Program-made: the position numbers and the translations under genes
The notes under the pieces: model-generated
Database searches by the model: none
Seen by the model: only the letters and a program-made list of their open reading frames with translations
Told to the model about the DNA's origin: nothing
NCBI RefSeq assembly: GCF_008122505.1
Contig: NZ_VSSB01000001.1
Span: forward strand, 2,278,891 to 2,342,890
Source: Agromyces mariniharenae
GTDB taxonomy: Bacteria; Actinomycetota; Actinomycetes; Actinomycetales; Microbacteriaceae
Direction: 5' to 3'
DNA length: 64,000 nt
In this document: one piece after another, positions 9,782-17,971 of the stretch
Layout of the letters: each line of letters begins with the position of its first letter
Numbering within the stretch: position 1 is the stretch's first letter

Positions 9782-11116
9782 GTGGACATCAGCCCCCGAC
9801 GACGCCGAGACATCATCGACGCGCTGCGCCGGGGCACCGTGCCCGACCGCGGCCTTGACGTCATGGCCGTCGGGCTCGATCGGTTCGACGCGACCGTGCG
9901 AGACGAGCTCGACGCGGTCGCGCAGGGTGGGGCGTCGTTCAAAGCGGTGCGAGGCGAGTACGGCTCTGGCAAGACGTTCTTCGCCCGGTGGCTCAGTGAG
10001 ACCGCGAAGAAGCAAGGATTCGCGACCGCCGAAATTCAGATCTCGGAGACCGAGACTCCGCTTCACCGCTTAGAGACCGTCTATCGGCGGATCATCGAGA
10101 ATCTTGCGACGGCGGAGGCACAGCCGAGCGCATTTCGCGAAGTGATTGACGGCTGGTTCCACGTGCTCGAGGGCGACGCCATCGATGCTGGCGCAAACGG
10201 CGCCGACCCGCACGAGCTCGCAACCGCCGCCGACGCGCTCATGGAGCGGCGGCTGAGCAACGTCAGTAAGACGGCGCCGGCGTTCGCGACCGCACTCCGC
10301 GGCTACCGTGCCGCCGTACGGGCTGGCGATGCCGCCCAAGCTGAGGGTCTGCTCGCGTGGCTTGCCGGACAGCCGCACGTCGCCGCGGCCGTGCGGCGAG
10401 GTGCTGGCGTGCGAGGAGAGCTCGACCACTTCGGAGCGCTCGGGTTCCTGCAGGGGCTCTTGACCGTACTGCGCGACTCGGACTACCGCGGCCTCGTCGT
10501 CATCCTCGATGAGGTCGAGACGCTGCAGCGGGTGCGATCCGACGTCCGCGAAAAGTCGTTGAACTCACTGCGCCAGCTCGTCGATGAGGTCGACGCCGGG
10601 CGGTTCCCGGGCCTCTACATTCTCATCACGGGCACGCCAGCGTTCTTCGACGGGCCACAGGGAATGCAGCGACTGCCACCTCTTGCGCAGCGGATCGCTG
10701 CTGACTTCAGCGGCGACCCCCGCTTCGACAATCCGCGGGCGCCGCAGGTTCGGCTCACGGGGTTCACCGAGACATCCCTGCACGAATTGGGTGCGCGCAT
10801 CCGAGAGGTGTACGCCAGCGGGCAGCCGACACAGGACCGACTCCTAACGCACGTTGATGACGCGTTCCTGACCGAGCTCGGCTCGTCGATCGCCGGGCAG
10901 TTGGGTGGCCGAGTTGGAGTCGCGCCGCGTCTGTATCTGCGACGGCTGGTCGACATCCTGGATCGGGTCGACCAATTCGAGGAGTACGAACCGAGACGGG
11001 ACGCGCTCGGTGCGATTCCTGCTGCAGACATGACCGCGGCCGAGCTCGCGGTCACTCGGTTCGGCGGCGAGCATGCGCCGGCCGGGGGAGTGGATGATGT
11101 CGACCTCGACGTCTGA
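9782..11116 (+). CDS. brxD: BREX ATP-binding protein BrxD
   Basis: BrxD is an AAA/STAND-like ATPase (DUF2791 family) found in type 2 and related BREX systems. The 444-residue protein has Walker A GEYGSGKTF at residues 58-66 and Walker B VVILDE at 239-244, followed by a lid region rich in Arg. The GTG start lies three bases after the pglZ stop, and the 3' end overlaps brxHI, so the gene is embedded in the operon. It is thought to work with the BrxHI helicase; the biochemical role is unproven. Length and motifs fit the family closely. Confidence 0.9.
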   Translation: MDISPRRRRDIIDALRRGTVPDRGLDVMAVGLDRFDATVRDELDAVAQGGASFKAVRGEYGSGKTFFARWLSETAKKQGFATAEIQISETETPLHRLETVYRRIIENLATAEAQPSAFREVIDGWFHVLEGDAIDAGANGADPHELATAADALMERRLSNVSKTAPAFATALRGYRAAVRAGDAAQAEGLLAWLAGQPHVAAAVRRGAGVRGELDHFGALGFLQGLLTVLRDSDYRGLVVILDEVETLQRVRSDVREKSLNSLRQLVDEVDAGRFPGLYILITGTPAFFDGPQGMQRLPPLAQRIAADFSGDPRFDNPRAPQVRLTGFTETSLHELGARIREVYASGQPTQDRLLTHVDDAFLTELGSSIAGQLGGRVGVAPRLYLRRLVDILDRVDQFEEYEPRRDALGAIPAADMTAAELAVTRFGGEHAPAGGVDDVDLDV

Positions 11117-13202
11117 TTGGGGCGGACCCAGCGATCAACTGAGCGCAGCGATCGAGTACCACATCGTCAATGCGCTGGGGTGGACGCAGCTTCGGCCCTT
11201 GCAGCAGGCCGCTATCGCTCCGGTGCGATCCGGTGCAGACTGTCTGCTCATCGCGCCCACCGCCGGTGGGAAGACCGAAGCAGCAATGTTCCCGGTGCTC
11301 TCCAATATGGTCGACGACGGATGGCGCGGACTCACGGTCATCTACGTCACCCCGTTGAAGGCGCTCCTCAACAATCTGCACCCCCGGCTGGAGATCTACG
11401 CGGCGTGGGTGGGGCGCCGGGTCGGACTGTGGCACGGTGACATCGGGGATGGTGAGCGTCGGCGGATTCTCGCCGACCCGCCGGACGTGCTCCTTACTAC
11501 TCCCGAGTCGCTCGAGGCGATGCTCGTGTCGCGACGGGTCGATCACCGATCGTTCTTCGCGACCGTGCGCGCGATCATCATCGACGAACTTCACGCGTTC
11601 GCGTCTGCGGATCGCGGCTGGCACCTCCTGGCAGTGCTTGAGCGGATCCAGCGACTCGCCGGGAGGCGGATTCAGCGCATCGGGTTGTCGGCGACCGTGG
11701 GAAACCCCGACGAGATCCTGACGTGGATGCAGGGCTCCAACACCCAGACCGGGGTCGATCGCCAAGTCGTTGCTGACCGCGGCGGCACAGCATCCGCCCC
11801 CGATGTCACGCTTGACTACGTCGGATCAGTCGAAAACGCCGCTGAGGTTCTTTCGCGGCTGTACGTCGGCGAGAAGCGACTGGTGTTTTGCCAATCTCGG
11901 GCGCAGGCCGAGGAGCTCGCGTTCGAGCTACGTCAGCGACGTGTGACGACATTCGTCTCACACTCCTCGCTGTCGGTGGATGAACGGCGCCAGTCGGAGC
12001 GAGCCTTCGCCGAGGCGCGTGATTGCGTCATCGTCGCGACATCCACACTCGAGCTTGGGATCGACATCGGGGACCTTGACCGGATGGTCCAGATCGACGC
12101 GCCGTTCAGCGTCGCGTCGTTCCTGCAGCGACTTGGACGAACGGGCCGGCGCCCCGGCACAGTGCGGAACGCGCTCTTTCTCGCCACGGACCTCGACAAC
12201 TTTCTCCGGGCCGCCGGTCTCCTCCACCTCTGGTCGCGCGGTTACGTGGAGCCTGTGCTTCCGCCGCCGCATCCGCGACACATCGCCGCCCAGCAGTTCC
12301 TGGCGCTCGCGTTGCAGGAAGGACGGTTCCCCGCGAACGGTTGGCATGACTGGTGGTCGGGGTGCGCTGTGATGGATGATGCCGACGAGGTGCTCGACTA
12401 CCTGCGCAATGAGCAGTATCTCGTCGAGGATGGCGGGTTCATTTTCATCGGGCCGGCGGCCGAGCGAGACTTCGGTCGCCGCCACTTCATGGATCTGCTG
12501 TCCTCCTTCATCGCCGACCTTGAACTGCGCGTCGTTGCTGGGGTACGCGAGATCGGATCGGTCTCGCCGCTGTCGATGACTCGAGACGTCGTGGACGGCC
12601 GAAAGCCACTCTTGCTGGCCGGTCGCGCGTGGAAGGTGCAATCGGTCACCTGGCAGAAGCATGAAGTTGTCGTGAACGAAGACCCGGAGAAGGGCAAGGT
12701 GCGGTGGGCATCCGAGCCCATCGCCGAGTCGTTCGAGATGATGCGTGCTCGTCGAGAGGTGCTCCTCGGGGTCGATCCCGCGGTGAAGTTGTCGAAGCGA
12801 GCAACCGTGCGGCTCGAGGATGGGCGTCTGCTGCACGCTGAGCACGTCGATGACGGTGGACAGGTGATGCAACGCGGCGGCATGGGCGTCAGGTTCTGGA
12901 CCTGGGGCGGGCTGCGGGCAAACCAGACGCTTATCGCGGCCATGGGACTAGCTGACTCCGCGGCGGCGTCAAACGAGGGCATTCTCCTGCCATTTGAGAT
13001 AGGTGTCGGGGACCTGAGGCGCGCCGATGTGCTGGAGGCAGTGCCGTGGCTTGCCGCGGACGCTGTGGCAGGGCTGAAGTTCTCAGCGGCGCTGCCTGGA
13101 GCGTTGGCTCAACAAACTCTGGCGGAGCGTTTCGCCGATCGGGCCGGGGCGTTGCGGATCGCGACGGATCCGGTCGCTCTCGTGCCCAACAGCCGCGAGT
13201 AG
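11097..13202 (+). CDS. brxHI: BREX helicase BrxHI (Lhr-like SF2 helicase)
   Basis: Superfamily 2 helicase that ends the type 2 BREX operon. Counting from the ATG at 11097, the motifs are in order: Walker A APTAGGKT (K59), a DELH box at 163-166 in place of DEAH, SAT at 198-200, and motif VI QRLGRTGRR from 344. The C-terminal third resembles Lhr-type helicases. The start was chosen because GGGGGAG at 11084-11090 lies six bases upstream; ATG codons at 11073 and 11094 are in frame alternatives. The gene overlaps brxD by 20 bases. No gene follows for 259 bases, so this is the likely operon end. Confidence 0.9.
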   Translation: MSTSTSDWGGPSDQLSAAIEYHIVNALGWTQLRPLQQAAIAPVRSGADCLLIAPTAGGKTEAAMFPVLSNMVDDGWRGLTVIYVTPLKALLNNLHPRLEIYAAWVGRRVGLWHGDIGDGERRRILADPPDVLLTTPESLEAMLVSRRVDHRSFFATVRAIIIDELHAFASADRGWHLLAVLERIQRLAGRRIQRIGLSATVGNPDEILTWMQGSNTQTGVDRQVVADRGGTASAPDVTLDYVGSVENAAEVLSRLYVGEKRLVFCQSRAQAEELAFELRQRRVTTFVSHSSLSVDERRQSERAFAEARDCVIVATSTLELGIDIGDLDRMVQIDAPFSVASFLQRLGRTGRRPGTVRNALFLATDLDNFLRAAGLLHLWSRGYVEPVLPPPHPRHIAAQQFLALALQEGRFPANGWHDWWSGCAVMDDADEVLDYLRNEQYLVEDGGFIFIGPAAERDFGRRHFMDLLSSFIADLELRVVAGVREIGSVSPLSMTRDVVDGRKPLLLAGRAWKVQSVTWQKHEVVVNEDPEKGKVRWASEPIAESFEMMRARREVLLGVDPAVKLSKRATVRLEDGRLLHAEHVDDGGQVMQRGGMGVRFWTWGGLRANQTLIAAMGLADSAAASNEGILLPFEIGVGDLRRADVLEAVPWLAADAVAGLKFSAALPGALAQQTLAERFADRAGALRIATDPVALVPNSRE

Positions 13203-13289
13203 ACCGGTCCTCTTGAGCACATTCCGGTATCACGTGGCCACCAGCTACAGGTCTCCGCAGTTCCCCGCCGCACGGCGTAGACGATGAGT

Positions 13290-13344
13290 GCCTCGAGAAC
13301 GTCATGGAGACGAGCCGAAATGATCTCTTCGGCGAGCTCGAGGC
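13290..13344 (+). terminator. Large dyad after the BREX operon, probable terminator
   Basis: Nested inverted repeats: outer arms GCCTCGAG (13290-13297) and CTCGAGGC (13337-13344), inner arms GCCGAA (13314-13319) and TTCGGC (13328-13333) around an 8-base loop. It begins 88 bases downstream of brxHI. There is no T-run, so intrinsic termination is inferred from structure and position only. It separates the BREX operon from the retron genes. Confidence 0.4.
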
Positions 13345-13461
13345 ATGCGATTTACTGATCTGATGAAGCCATCGTGCGCCATATTGAAGATGCGGCCTGA
13401 TCGACAGAGCCACGGACTGTTTTCCGATGACTAGATCGATTTTGAAGGAAGTAGGCGCATT

Positions 13462-13521
13462 ATGAGCTGGTGTTCCTCAGAAGTTGATGACGGCAGCCGC
13501 GCCGAACTGGTGTCACCATGA
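13462..13521 (+). CDS. 19-codon leader ORF overlapping the retron effector
   Basis: A short reading frame encodes MSWCSSEVDDGSRAELVSP and then stops. GAAGGAAG (13444-13451) lies about ten bases upstream of its ATG and is the best ribosome site in the region. Its TGA overlaps the ATG of the effector gene (ATGA at 13518-13521), and the effector ATG itself has no recognisable ribosome site. A stop at 13488 rules out an earlier effector start. The arrangement suggests a leader peptide that couples or limits effector translation. Whether the peptide has its own function cannot be judged. Confidence 0.45.
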   Translation: MSWCSSEVDDGSRAELVSP

Positions 13522-14726
13522 GGCCGTCCGAGACCTCGCGCGGCCTCGTTTGGCTTGAGCAGTTTGAGCAGGACGATCGCGAAGCGGCAGCGAAGCTAAT
13601 CGATTCCCTTCGGTTTGTCCCCGGTGGCGATGTGATCGCAGGTGTCCGGCGTGCAACCGAGGATTTTGTCTTGTCTCACCCGCAGCGAACGCCAGTCGCC
13701 CTTGTCCCGGTTCTCGCACATGAGGACTTGCGTCCCCGCCCGGGGATGCATCTTTCCGACCGGCCAACCGTGTTCGAGCACTTTGACCCATCGCAGGACC
13801 TAGATAGCGAGCCAGGCAGCGAAGCGCTGATGGCGCATCTAGTGAATGAGGTCCGGCGCGCAACACCCCAGGAGTTGTTGGTCCCGACGCCGTTGACGCT
13901 TGAGGGGCTTAGGGGCGTAAGGGCGCGCACCTTATTGTTTCTGACGGACTACATCGGGTCAGGTCATCAGGTAATCACTTACGTCGACGCTTGGTGCCGC
14001 CACCCCACCATCCGGAGTTGGCGCTCATTTGGCTTCATAAGAGTTGTAGTGATGGCCTACGCAAGCACTATCGCGGGAAAACGACTAGTCGAAGCGGACA
14101 CGCACATCGACGCTTTGGAACTAGTCGAAGTCGCGCCGGCGTTGGGCGCTTGGACCAGAATCATCGACGATCCGAAAATCGCTGAGGTGTGCCGCCTCTA
14201 TGCCAGGCGGGGGCGCCTGAGAGGCGCGCCCCTCGGCTATCAAGATAGCGCTGGGTTATTCGCGACCTCGTTCTCCGTGCCCAACAATCTGCCGGCGATC
14301 CTCATCCGTCGCTCTCCGCGATGGATGCCTTTCTTCGAAGGACGATCCGTGACTGCAACGCTCGCCGAAGAGATCGGTGAGCATCATCCAGATATAGAAG
14401 TCGCCGACGAAGTTGCCGCAGTAGGAGACGCTCGACTTGCCGCCCGCTACAGAGAGGGCGGTATTGAGGCGAGGTGGCACGACTACCTAGGACTCCTAGC
14501 ACTCCTGCCCAAGTCCGAAGAGGAAATTGCCTTGGCGCTGGGACTCACCATTCCGGAAGTCCGAAGCCTCCGAAGCGTCGTTGTCCGCCTCGGACTAGTT
14601 GACCAATCCGGCCGTTTGACGCCAGCCGGCAAGCAGACTCTGGTCTCAAATCGGCGGAAGCCTCGAATTGTATCCGCTGGGCTTCGTCCAGATGCGTCGC
14701 CGTACTACCCTCGGCTTACGAGGTGA
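13518..14726 (+). CDS. Retron effector: phosphoribosyltransferase-like protein with winged helix
   Basis: The 402-residue protein has a PRTase-like core: a hydrophobic strand followed by TDYIGSGHQ (D144 to Q151), the position and form of the PRPP-binding loop of phosphoribosyltransferases. This resembles the PRTase domains found in conflict systems. Residues about 335-385 form a winged helix (LPKSEEEIALALGLTIPEV, then a wing ending in LTPAGKQTL). It is followed directly by the structured RNA and the reverse transcriptase, the layout of PRTase-type retrons, in which such a protein is the toxic effector held in check by the RT-msDNA complex. Codons ending in A or T are much commoner than in the flanking chromosome, suggesting transfer. 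Substrate unknown. Confidence 0.75.
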   Translation: MRPSETSRGLVWLEQFEQDDREAAAKLIDSLRFVPGGDVIAGVRRATEDFVLSHPQRTPVALVPVLAHEDLRPRPGMHLSDRPTVFEHFDPSQDLDSEPGSEALMAHLVNEVRRATPQELLVPTPLTLEGLRGVRARTLLFLTDYIGSGHQVITYVDAWCRHPTIRSWRSFGFIRVVVMAYASTIAGKRLVEADTHIDALELVEVAPALGAWTRIIDDPKIAEVCRLYARRGRLRGAPLGYQDSAGLFATSFSVPNNLPAILIRRSPRWMPFFEGRSVTATLAEEIGEHHPDIEVADEVAAVGDARLAARYREGGIEARWHDYLGLLALLPKSEEEIALALGLTIPEVRSLRSVVVRLGLVDQSGRLTPAGKQTLVSNRRKPRIVSAGLRPDASPYYPRLTR

Positions 14727-14735
14727 GGAGGGAGC

Positions 14736-14937
14736 GTTCGCTTAGTGATGAAGCTGCCGCCTTGCGGCAGCTCGCTAGGGCGCAACCACAGTGTTGCGCC
14801 CGTAGGTCCTGGCTAACCACGACCGTAGGACGAGCCGAGGCTACGCGTGGAGCTGGATGGCAAGTTCCTGTCCTCGATGACTCGGGGCCTTCCCATCCAG
14901 ACCTGCGTGACCCTGCCGGGTCGAAGGGTAAGTGAAC
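14736..14937 (+). ncRNA. Candidate retron msr-msd non-coding RNA
   Basis: The segment between the effector stop and the RT start is highly structured. Complementary ends, as expected for a1/a2: GTTCGCTTA (14736-14744) pairs with TAAGTGAAC (14929-14937), one G-T wobble. Two msr-type hairpins follow: a 9-bp stem at 14752-14772 with loop CTT, and GGGCGCAAC/GTTGCGCCC at 14778-14801 with a 6-base loop. Downstream, CTGGATGG (14853-14860) pairs with CCATCCAG (14893-14900) around an inner stem (14872-14876 with 14883-14887), forming an msd-like long hairpin. The branching guanosine is probably G14745 or G14747, just after a1. The exact msr/msd border cannot be fixed by eye. Confidence 0.75.
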
Positions 14938-16062
14938 ATGCGCCCTCCTCACCTCTATTACCGCGACGGGATTGCGCTCGGTGTTGATCCGGACGTTCTC
15001 GAGCGCGCTGCGGACGAGCGAGCACGCCTAAGAGCGCAGGGAGCATATCCGTTGCTCTCCCTCGCGCATCTCGCCCATGAAACGGGAGCCAGCTACACCT
15101 ACCTGCGAGAGGTCGTCAGCCGCACTCGCGACCCATACCAGGATGTAGCCATCCCAAAGGCAGACGGCGGAACGCGGCCAATCTCGGCGCCGGAACCCAT
15201 TCTGATGGATGTTCAACGATGGATCTTGAAGCATCTTCTGGAACGGACGCCGACGCACCCGGCGAGCTTCGCGTACCGTCCAGGTACTTCCATAGTGCAC
15301 TGTGCTGAGCAGCACGCCGGGGCCAGTTGGATGGTGAAGATGGATCTACATGACTTCTTCGGCACAGTCACCGAAACCTCGGTGTACCGGGTCTTTCGCC
15401 GACTTGGGTATGCAAAGCTCGTCTCCTTTGAGCTGGCGAGGATAACCACTCGAGCGCAGAACGCACGGTACGCACCTTGGCTGGCTGGGAACCGAACGAT
15501 CCGCGCATACTCTGTAGATGCCGAAGGCGTTCTACCCCAGGGTGGCCCGTCTAGCGGTCAGTTAGCAAACGCCGCCGCCACTCGACTGGACCGGCTAATA
15601 CAGTCCTTTGCGCTGGAAGCCGGCCTCACCTATACGCGTTACTCTGACGACTTAATGTTCTCAAGTCACGCTGCGTTCCGTCGTGTGGATGCGGTCAACG
15701 TGATCCGTCGGGTTTCAGGCTTGACGCGTGCCGCCGGGTTCTCTCCGCATCGGAATAAATCGCGAATCGTGCCACCTGGCGCTCGTCGAGTCGTGCTGGG
15801 ATTGCTTGTCGATGATTCCGTTCGGCTCCTTCCCGAACACCGGAGAAGGATTGAGGTGCATATTCGAGCGTGCGAGAAGTTCGGGCTGGCGGAACATGCG
15901 GCCCATCGCGGATTCGACTCCGTATTCTCGTTCGTAGATCACCTCGACGGCTGGATCTCGTTCGCGCTTGGCGTCGAACGAGACCGAGCGATGGTGTGGC
16001 GCTCACGCTTCAATCACGTGTTAAGTGGGGCGGGACTTCTGAGCGCGATTCAGCGGGTCTAG
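14938..16062 (+). CDS. Retron-type reverse transcriptase
   Basis: Reverse transcriptase of 374 residues, the usual retron size. RT motifs in order: IPKADGGTRPI near residue 70, the first catalytic Asp in KMDLHDFF (D136), the template-grip motif LPQGGPSSG, and YSDD at 235-238. The retron-specific motifs are present in altered form: NAxxH reads CAEQH (122-126), and VTG reads VLG (286-288). The ATG at 14938 abuts the putative a2 end, with AAGGG nine bases upstream; a GTG at 14932, inside a2, is an alternative. It should prime msDNA from the adjacent RNA and form the antitoxin part with the upstream PRTase effector. Confidence 0.88.
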   Translation: MRPPHLYYRDGIALGVDPDVLERAADERARLRAQGAYPLLSLAHLAHETGASYTYLREVVSRTRDPYQDVAIPKADGGTRPISAPEPILMDVQRWILKHLLERTPTHPASFAYRPGTSIVHCAEQHAGASWMVKMDLHDFFGTVTETSVYRVFRRLGYAKLVSFELARITTRAQNARYAPWLAGNRTIRAYSVDAEGVLPQGGPSSGQLANAAATRLDRLIQSFALEAGLTYTRYSDDLMFSSHAAFRRVDAVNVIRRVSGLTRAAGFSPHRNKSRIVPPGARRVVLGLLVDDSVRLLPEHRRRIEVHIRACEKFGLAEHAAHRGFDSVFSFVDHLDGWISFALGVERDRAMVWRSRFNHVLSGAGLLSAIQRV

Positions 16063-16245
16063 TTGGGCGCATTTTCCCGCGCCTTCATAGGTAGCAGGTG
16101 ATGTACTTCTAACCCCGCGCCCGGAGCCGCCGGCTCGCAGTTATGCCGGCGTTCAACTAGGTCCGATGGTGCTGCCACCGTATGGCATCCGCTGGAGGCA
16201 GCGACATACGTTCACAGAAGGTAACCCTTGCCGTGCCGCACAAAT
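16063..16245. other. Non-coding right edge of the defence island
   Basis: Together with the adjoining relic this gap spans 430 bases without an intact gene. No tRNA end, att-like repeat or convincing hairpin was found. The first GGCATCC word of the dense native pattern appears at about 16174-16180, so the junction between acquired and native DNA probably lies close to here. Confidence 0.4.
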
Positions 16246-16356
16246 GCCGATGCGGGTGCGTTCGACTCCCACATGACGCCGCCGATGTCCTCTCACTGGT
16301 ATGCAGCAGCCGGGCGGCGAGGTTGCGCAGTGCGCGCAGACCGCGAGCTCGTCGCC
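16246..16356 (-). pseudogene. Degraded 3' fragment of a DUF1876 gene
   Basis: Read on the minus strand, this stretch aligns base for base with the C-terminal part of the intact DUF1876 gene at 21385-21657. It matches the region from GGCGACGAGCTCGC through CTGCGCAACCTC to GACATCG-CGGCGTCA. Two single-base deletions break the frame and the stop codon is not kept. Similarity ends abruptly at about 16356. It is therefore a truncated relic at the edge of the defence island, in the same orientation as the intact gene. Loss of the 5' part may mark the island's insertion or a later deletion; that is inference. Confidence 0.65.
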
Positions 16357-16492
16357 ACGACTGTCACGGTCTGGTCGGGCCCCGCCCGGGCCTCACTGCG
16401 GGCTGACTCGTCGATGGTTCTGGCCGCAGTTCCCCGGGAACTCCCGCAAGACCTCGGCGGCACCATCTCGCCGGCCATAGACTCCCCAACAT

Positions 16493-17971
16493 ATGGACGA
16501 GTCGGCCGCCCTCGACACAACCGCGGCGCGCGCCGTCGAGACGGCTGACCGCGAGCGCGTGCTGTGGGCGGATGCCGATCGCGAGTGGGCGAGCCGGGCG
16601 GCCGCGACGATCGTGGGGGAGCGGGCGAGCGCGGAGGAGTTCCTCGGGCGGCGGGCGCAGCTCGTGCTCGAGCGGATCGGGACGCGCCAGCCGGCCGTGA
16701 CGCGCACCGTGCGCGGCATCCGATGGCGGCCGTGGGTGGGCGTCGTGACCGTGATCGCGGCGTTCCTGTTCGGCGTGGTCATCGACCGCATCGGCGGCGG
16801 GTCGAGCATCAACCTGCTCGCGCCGCCGGTGTTCGCGCTCGTCGCGTGGAACCTGGTCGTGTACGTCTGGCTGCTCGTGCGGCCGCTGGTGCTCGGGCGC
16901 GGCGCGGCGGGTCCGGTGCGGTCGCTGCTCATCCGGGTCGCGTCGGTGCGAGCACCGCTTCGTAGCGAGCCGACGGATGCCGCGACCGCCGCCCGGCGCA
17001 CCATGCTCGCCGCACTTCCGCGCGAGTGGGCGCGCGTCGCCGCTCCCCTCTACTCTGCGCGCGCCGCGCGCGTGCTGCACCTCGCCGCCGCGGCGACCGC
17101 GCTCGGCGTGATCGCCGGCCTCTACCTGCGCGGGCTCGCGTTCGAGTACCGCGCGTCGTGGGAGAGCACGTTCCTCGGCGCCGAGCAGGTGCACGCGCTG
17201 CTGAGCGTGACGCTCGCGCCGGGCTCGTGGATCACCGGCATCCCGGTGCCCGACGTCGCCGCGATCGAGGCGATCCGCGCGCCCGCGAGCGAGAACGCCG
17301 CCATGTGGATGCACCTCATGGCCGGCACGGTCGCCGTCGTCGTCATCGTGCCGCGGCTCGTTCTCGCCCTCGTGGCCGGGCTGGTCGAGCGGCGCCGCGC
17401 GAGGCGCGTGCGGCTGCCGCTCGATGAACCGTACTACCGCCGGCTCGTCGCCGGGTGGGTGGGCGAAGCGACGCGCGTGCGCGTCATCCCGTACAGCTAC
17501 ACCCTCACGCCCGAAGCCCGGGCGGGGCTCGAGGCGATCCTCGCGCGGGCGTACGGCAACGCGGTCGCGACGATCGACGAGCCCGTCGGGTGGGGCGATG
17601 ACGAGTGGTTGAGTCCGGCGACGGATGCCGCGGGCGGCGGGTCCGAGGTGCGAGTCGCGTTGTTCGGGCTCACGGCGACGCCGGAGGAGGATGCGCATGG
17701 GGCGTTCCTCACCGAGCTTTGGTCGGGGAGTGGGCGTGGCGGGGCATCCGGTGGAAGCGCCGTGCTGGTGGATGAGTCGGGGTTCCTGGCGCGGTGGGGT
17801 CAGGATGCGCAGCGGCGCGAGGAGCGGCGGGCGGCGTGGCGCGAGCTGGTCGAGGCGCACGGCGGGCGTGCGGTGTTCGTGGATCTCGGTGCGCCCGATC
17901 TGGCGGCGGCTGAGGCGGAGCTTGGGGATGCGGCATCCGTTCATGACAGCGACGGGAGGCGGGGAGGGTGA
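16493..17971 (+). CDS. DUF2868-like membrane protein
   Basis: The 492-residue protein resembles DUF2868 family members. It has two N-terminal membrane segments (about residues 80-100 and 107-130), two more near 187-207 and 280-303, and a soluble C-terminal domain with acidic and Gly-rich stretches. The TGA overlaps the GTG of the following GTPase gene by four bases (GTGA), and DUF2868 genes are habitually paired with DUF3482 GTPases. The two products probably form a membrane-associated complex of unknown role. No clear ribosome site precedes the ATG at 16493, so the start is provisional. Confidence 0.72.
   Translation: MDESAALDTTAARAVETADRERVLWADADREWASRAAATIVGERASAEEFLGRRAQLVLERIGTRQPAVTRTVRGIRWRPWVGVVTVIAAFLFGVVIDRIGGGSSINLLAPPVFALVAWNLVVYVWLLVRPLVLGRGAAGPVRSLLIRVASVRAPLRSEPTDAATAARRTMLAALPREWARVAAPLYSARAARVLHLAAAATALGVIAGLYLRGLAFEYRASWESTFLGAEQVHALLSVTLAPGSWITGIPVPDVAAIEAIRAPASENAAMWMHLMAGTVAVVVIVPRLVLALVAGLVERRRARRVRLPLDEPYYRRLVAGWVGEATRVRVIPYSYTLTPEARAGLEAILARAYGNAVATIDEPVGWGDDEWLSPATDAAGGGSEVRVALFGLTATPEEDAHGAFLTELWSGSGRGGASGGSAVLVDESGFLARWGQDAQRREERRAAWRELVEAHGGRAVFVDLGAPDLAAAEAELGDAASVHDSDGRRGG

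Noticed and set aside
13345..13461. Sigma-70-type promoter for the retron
   Set aside because: Candidate boxes (TTGAAG, TAGATC, CATATT) lack correctly spaced partners, so a promoter could not be assigned.
16251..16275. Sequence resembling the T-arm and 3' end of a tRNA (GTGCGTTCGACTCCCAC), which could be an attachment site
   Set aside because: The stem has a C-C mismatch, there is no acceptor stem or D/anticodon arm, and the stretch is fully explained as the 3' end of the decayed DUF1876 gene.
16182..16406. Short plus-strand frame in the island edge gap
   Set aside because: It is explained as the opposite strand of the DUF1876 relic; no ribosome site and no domain.
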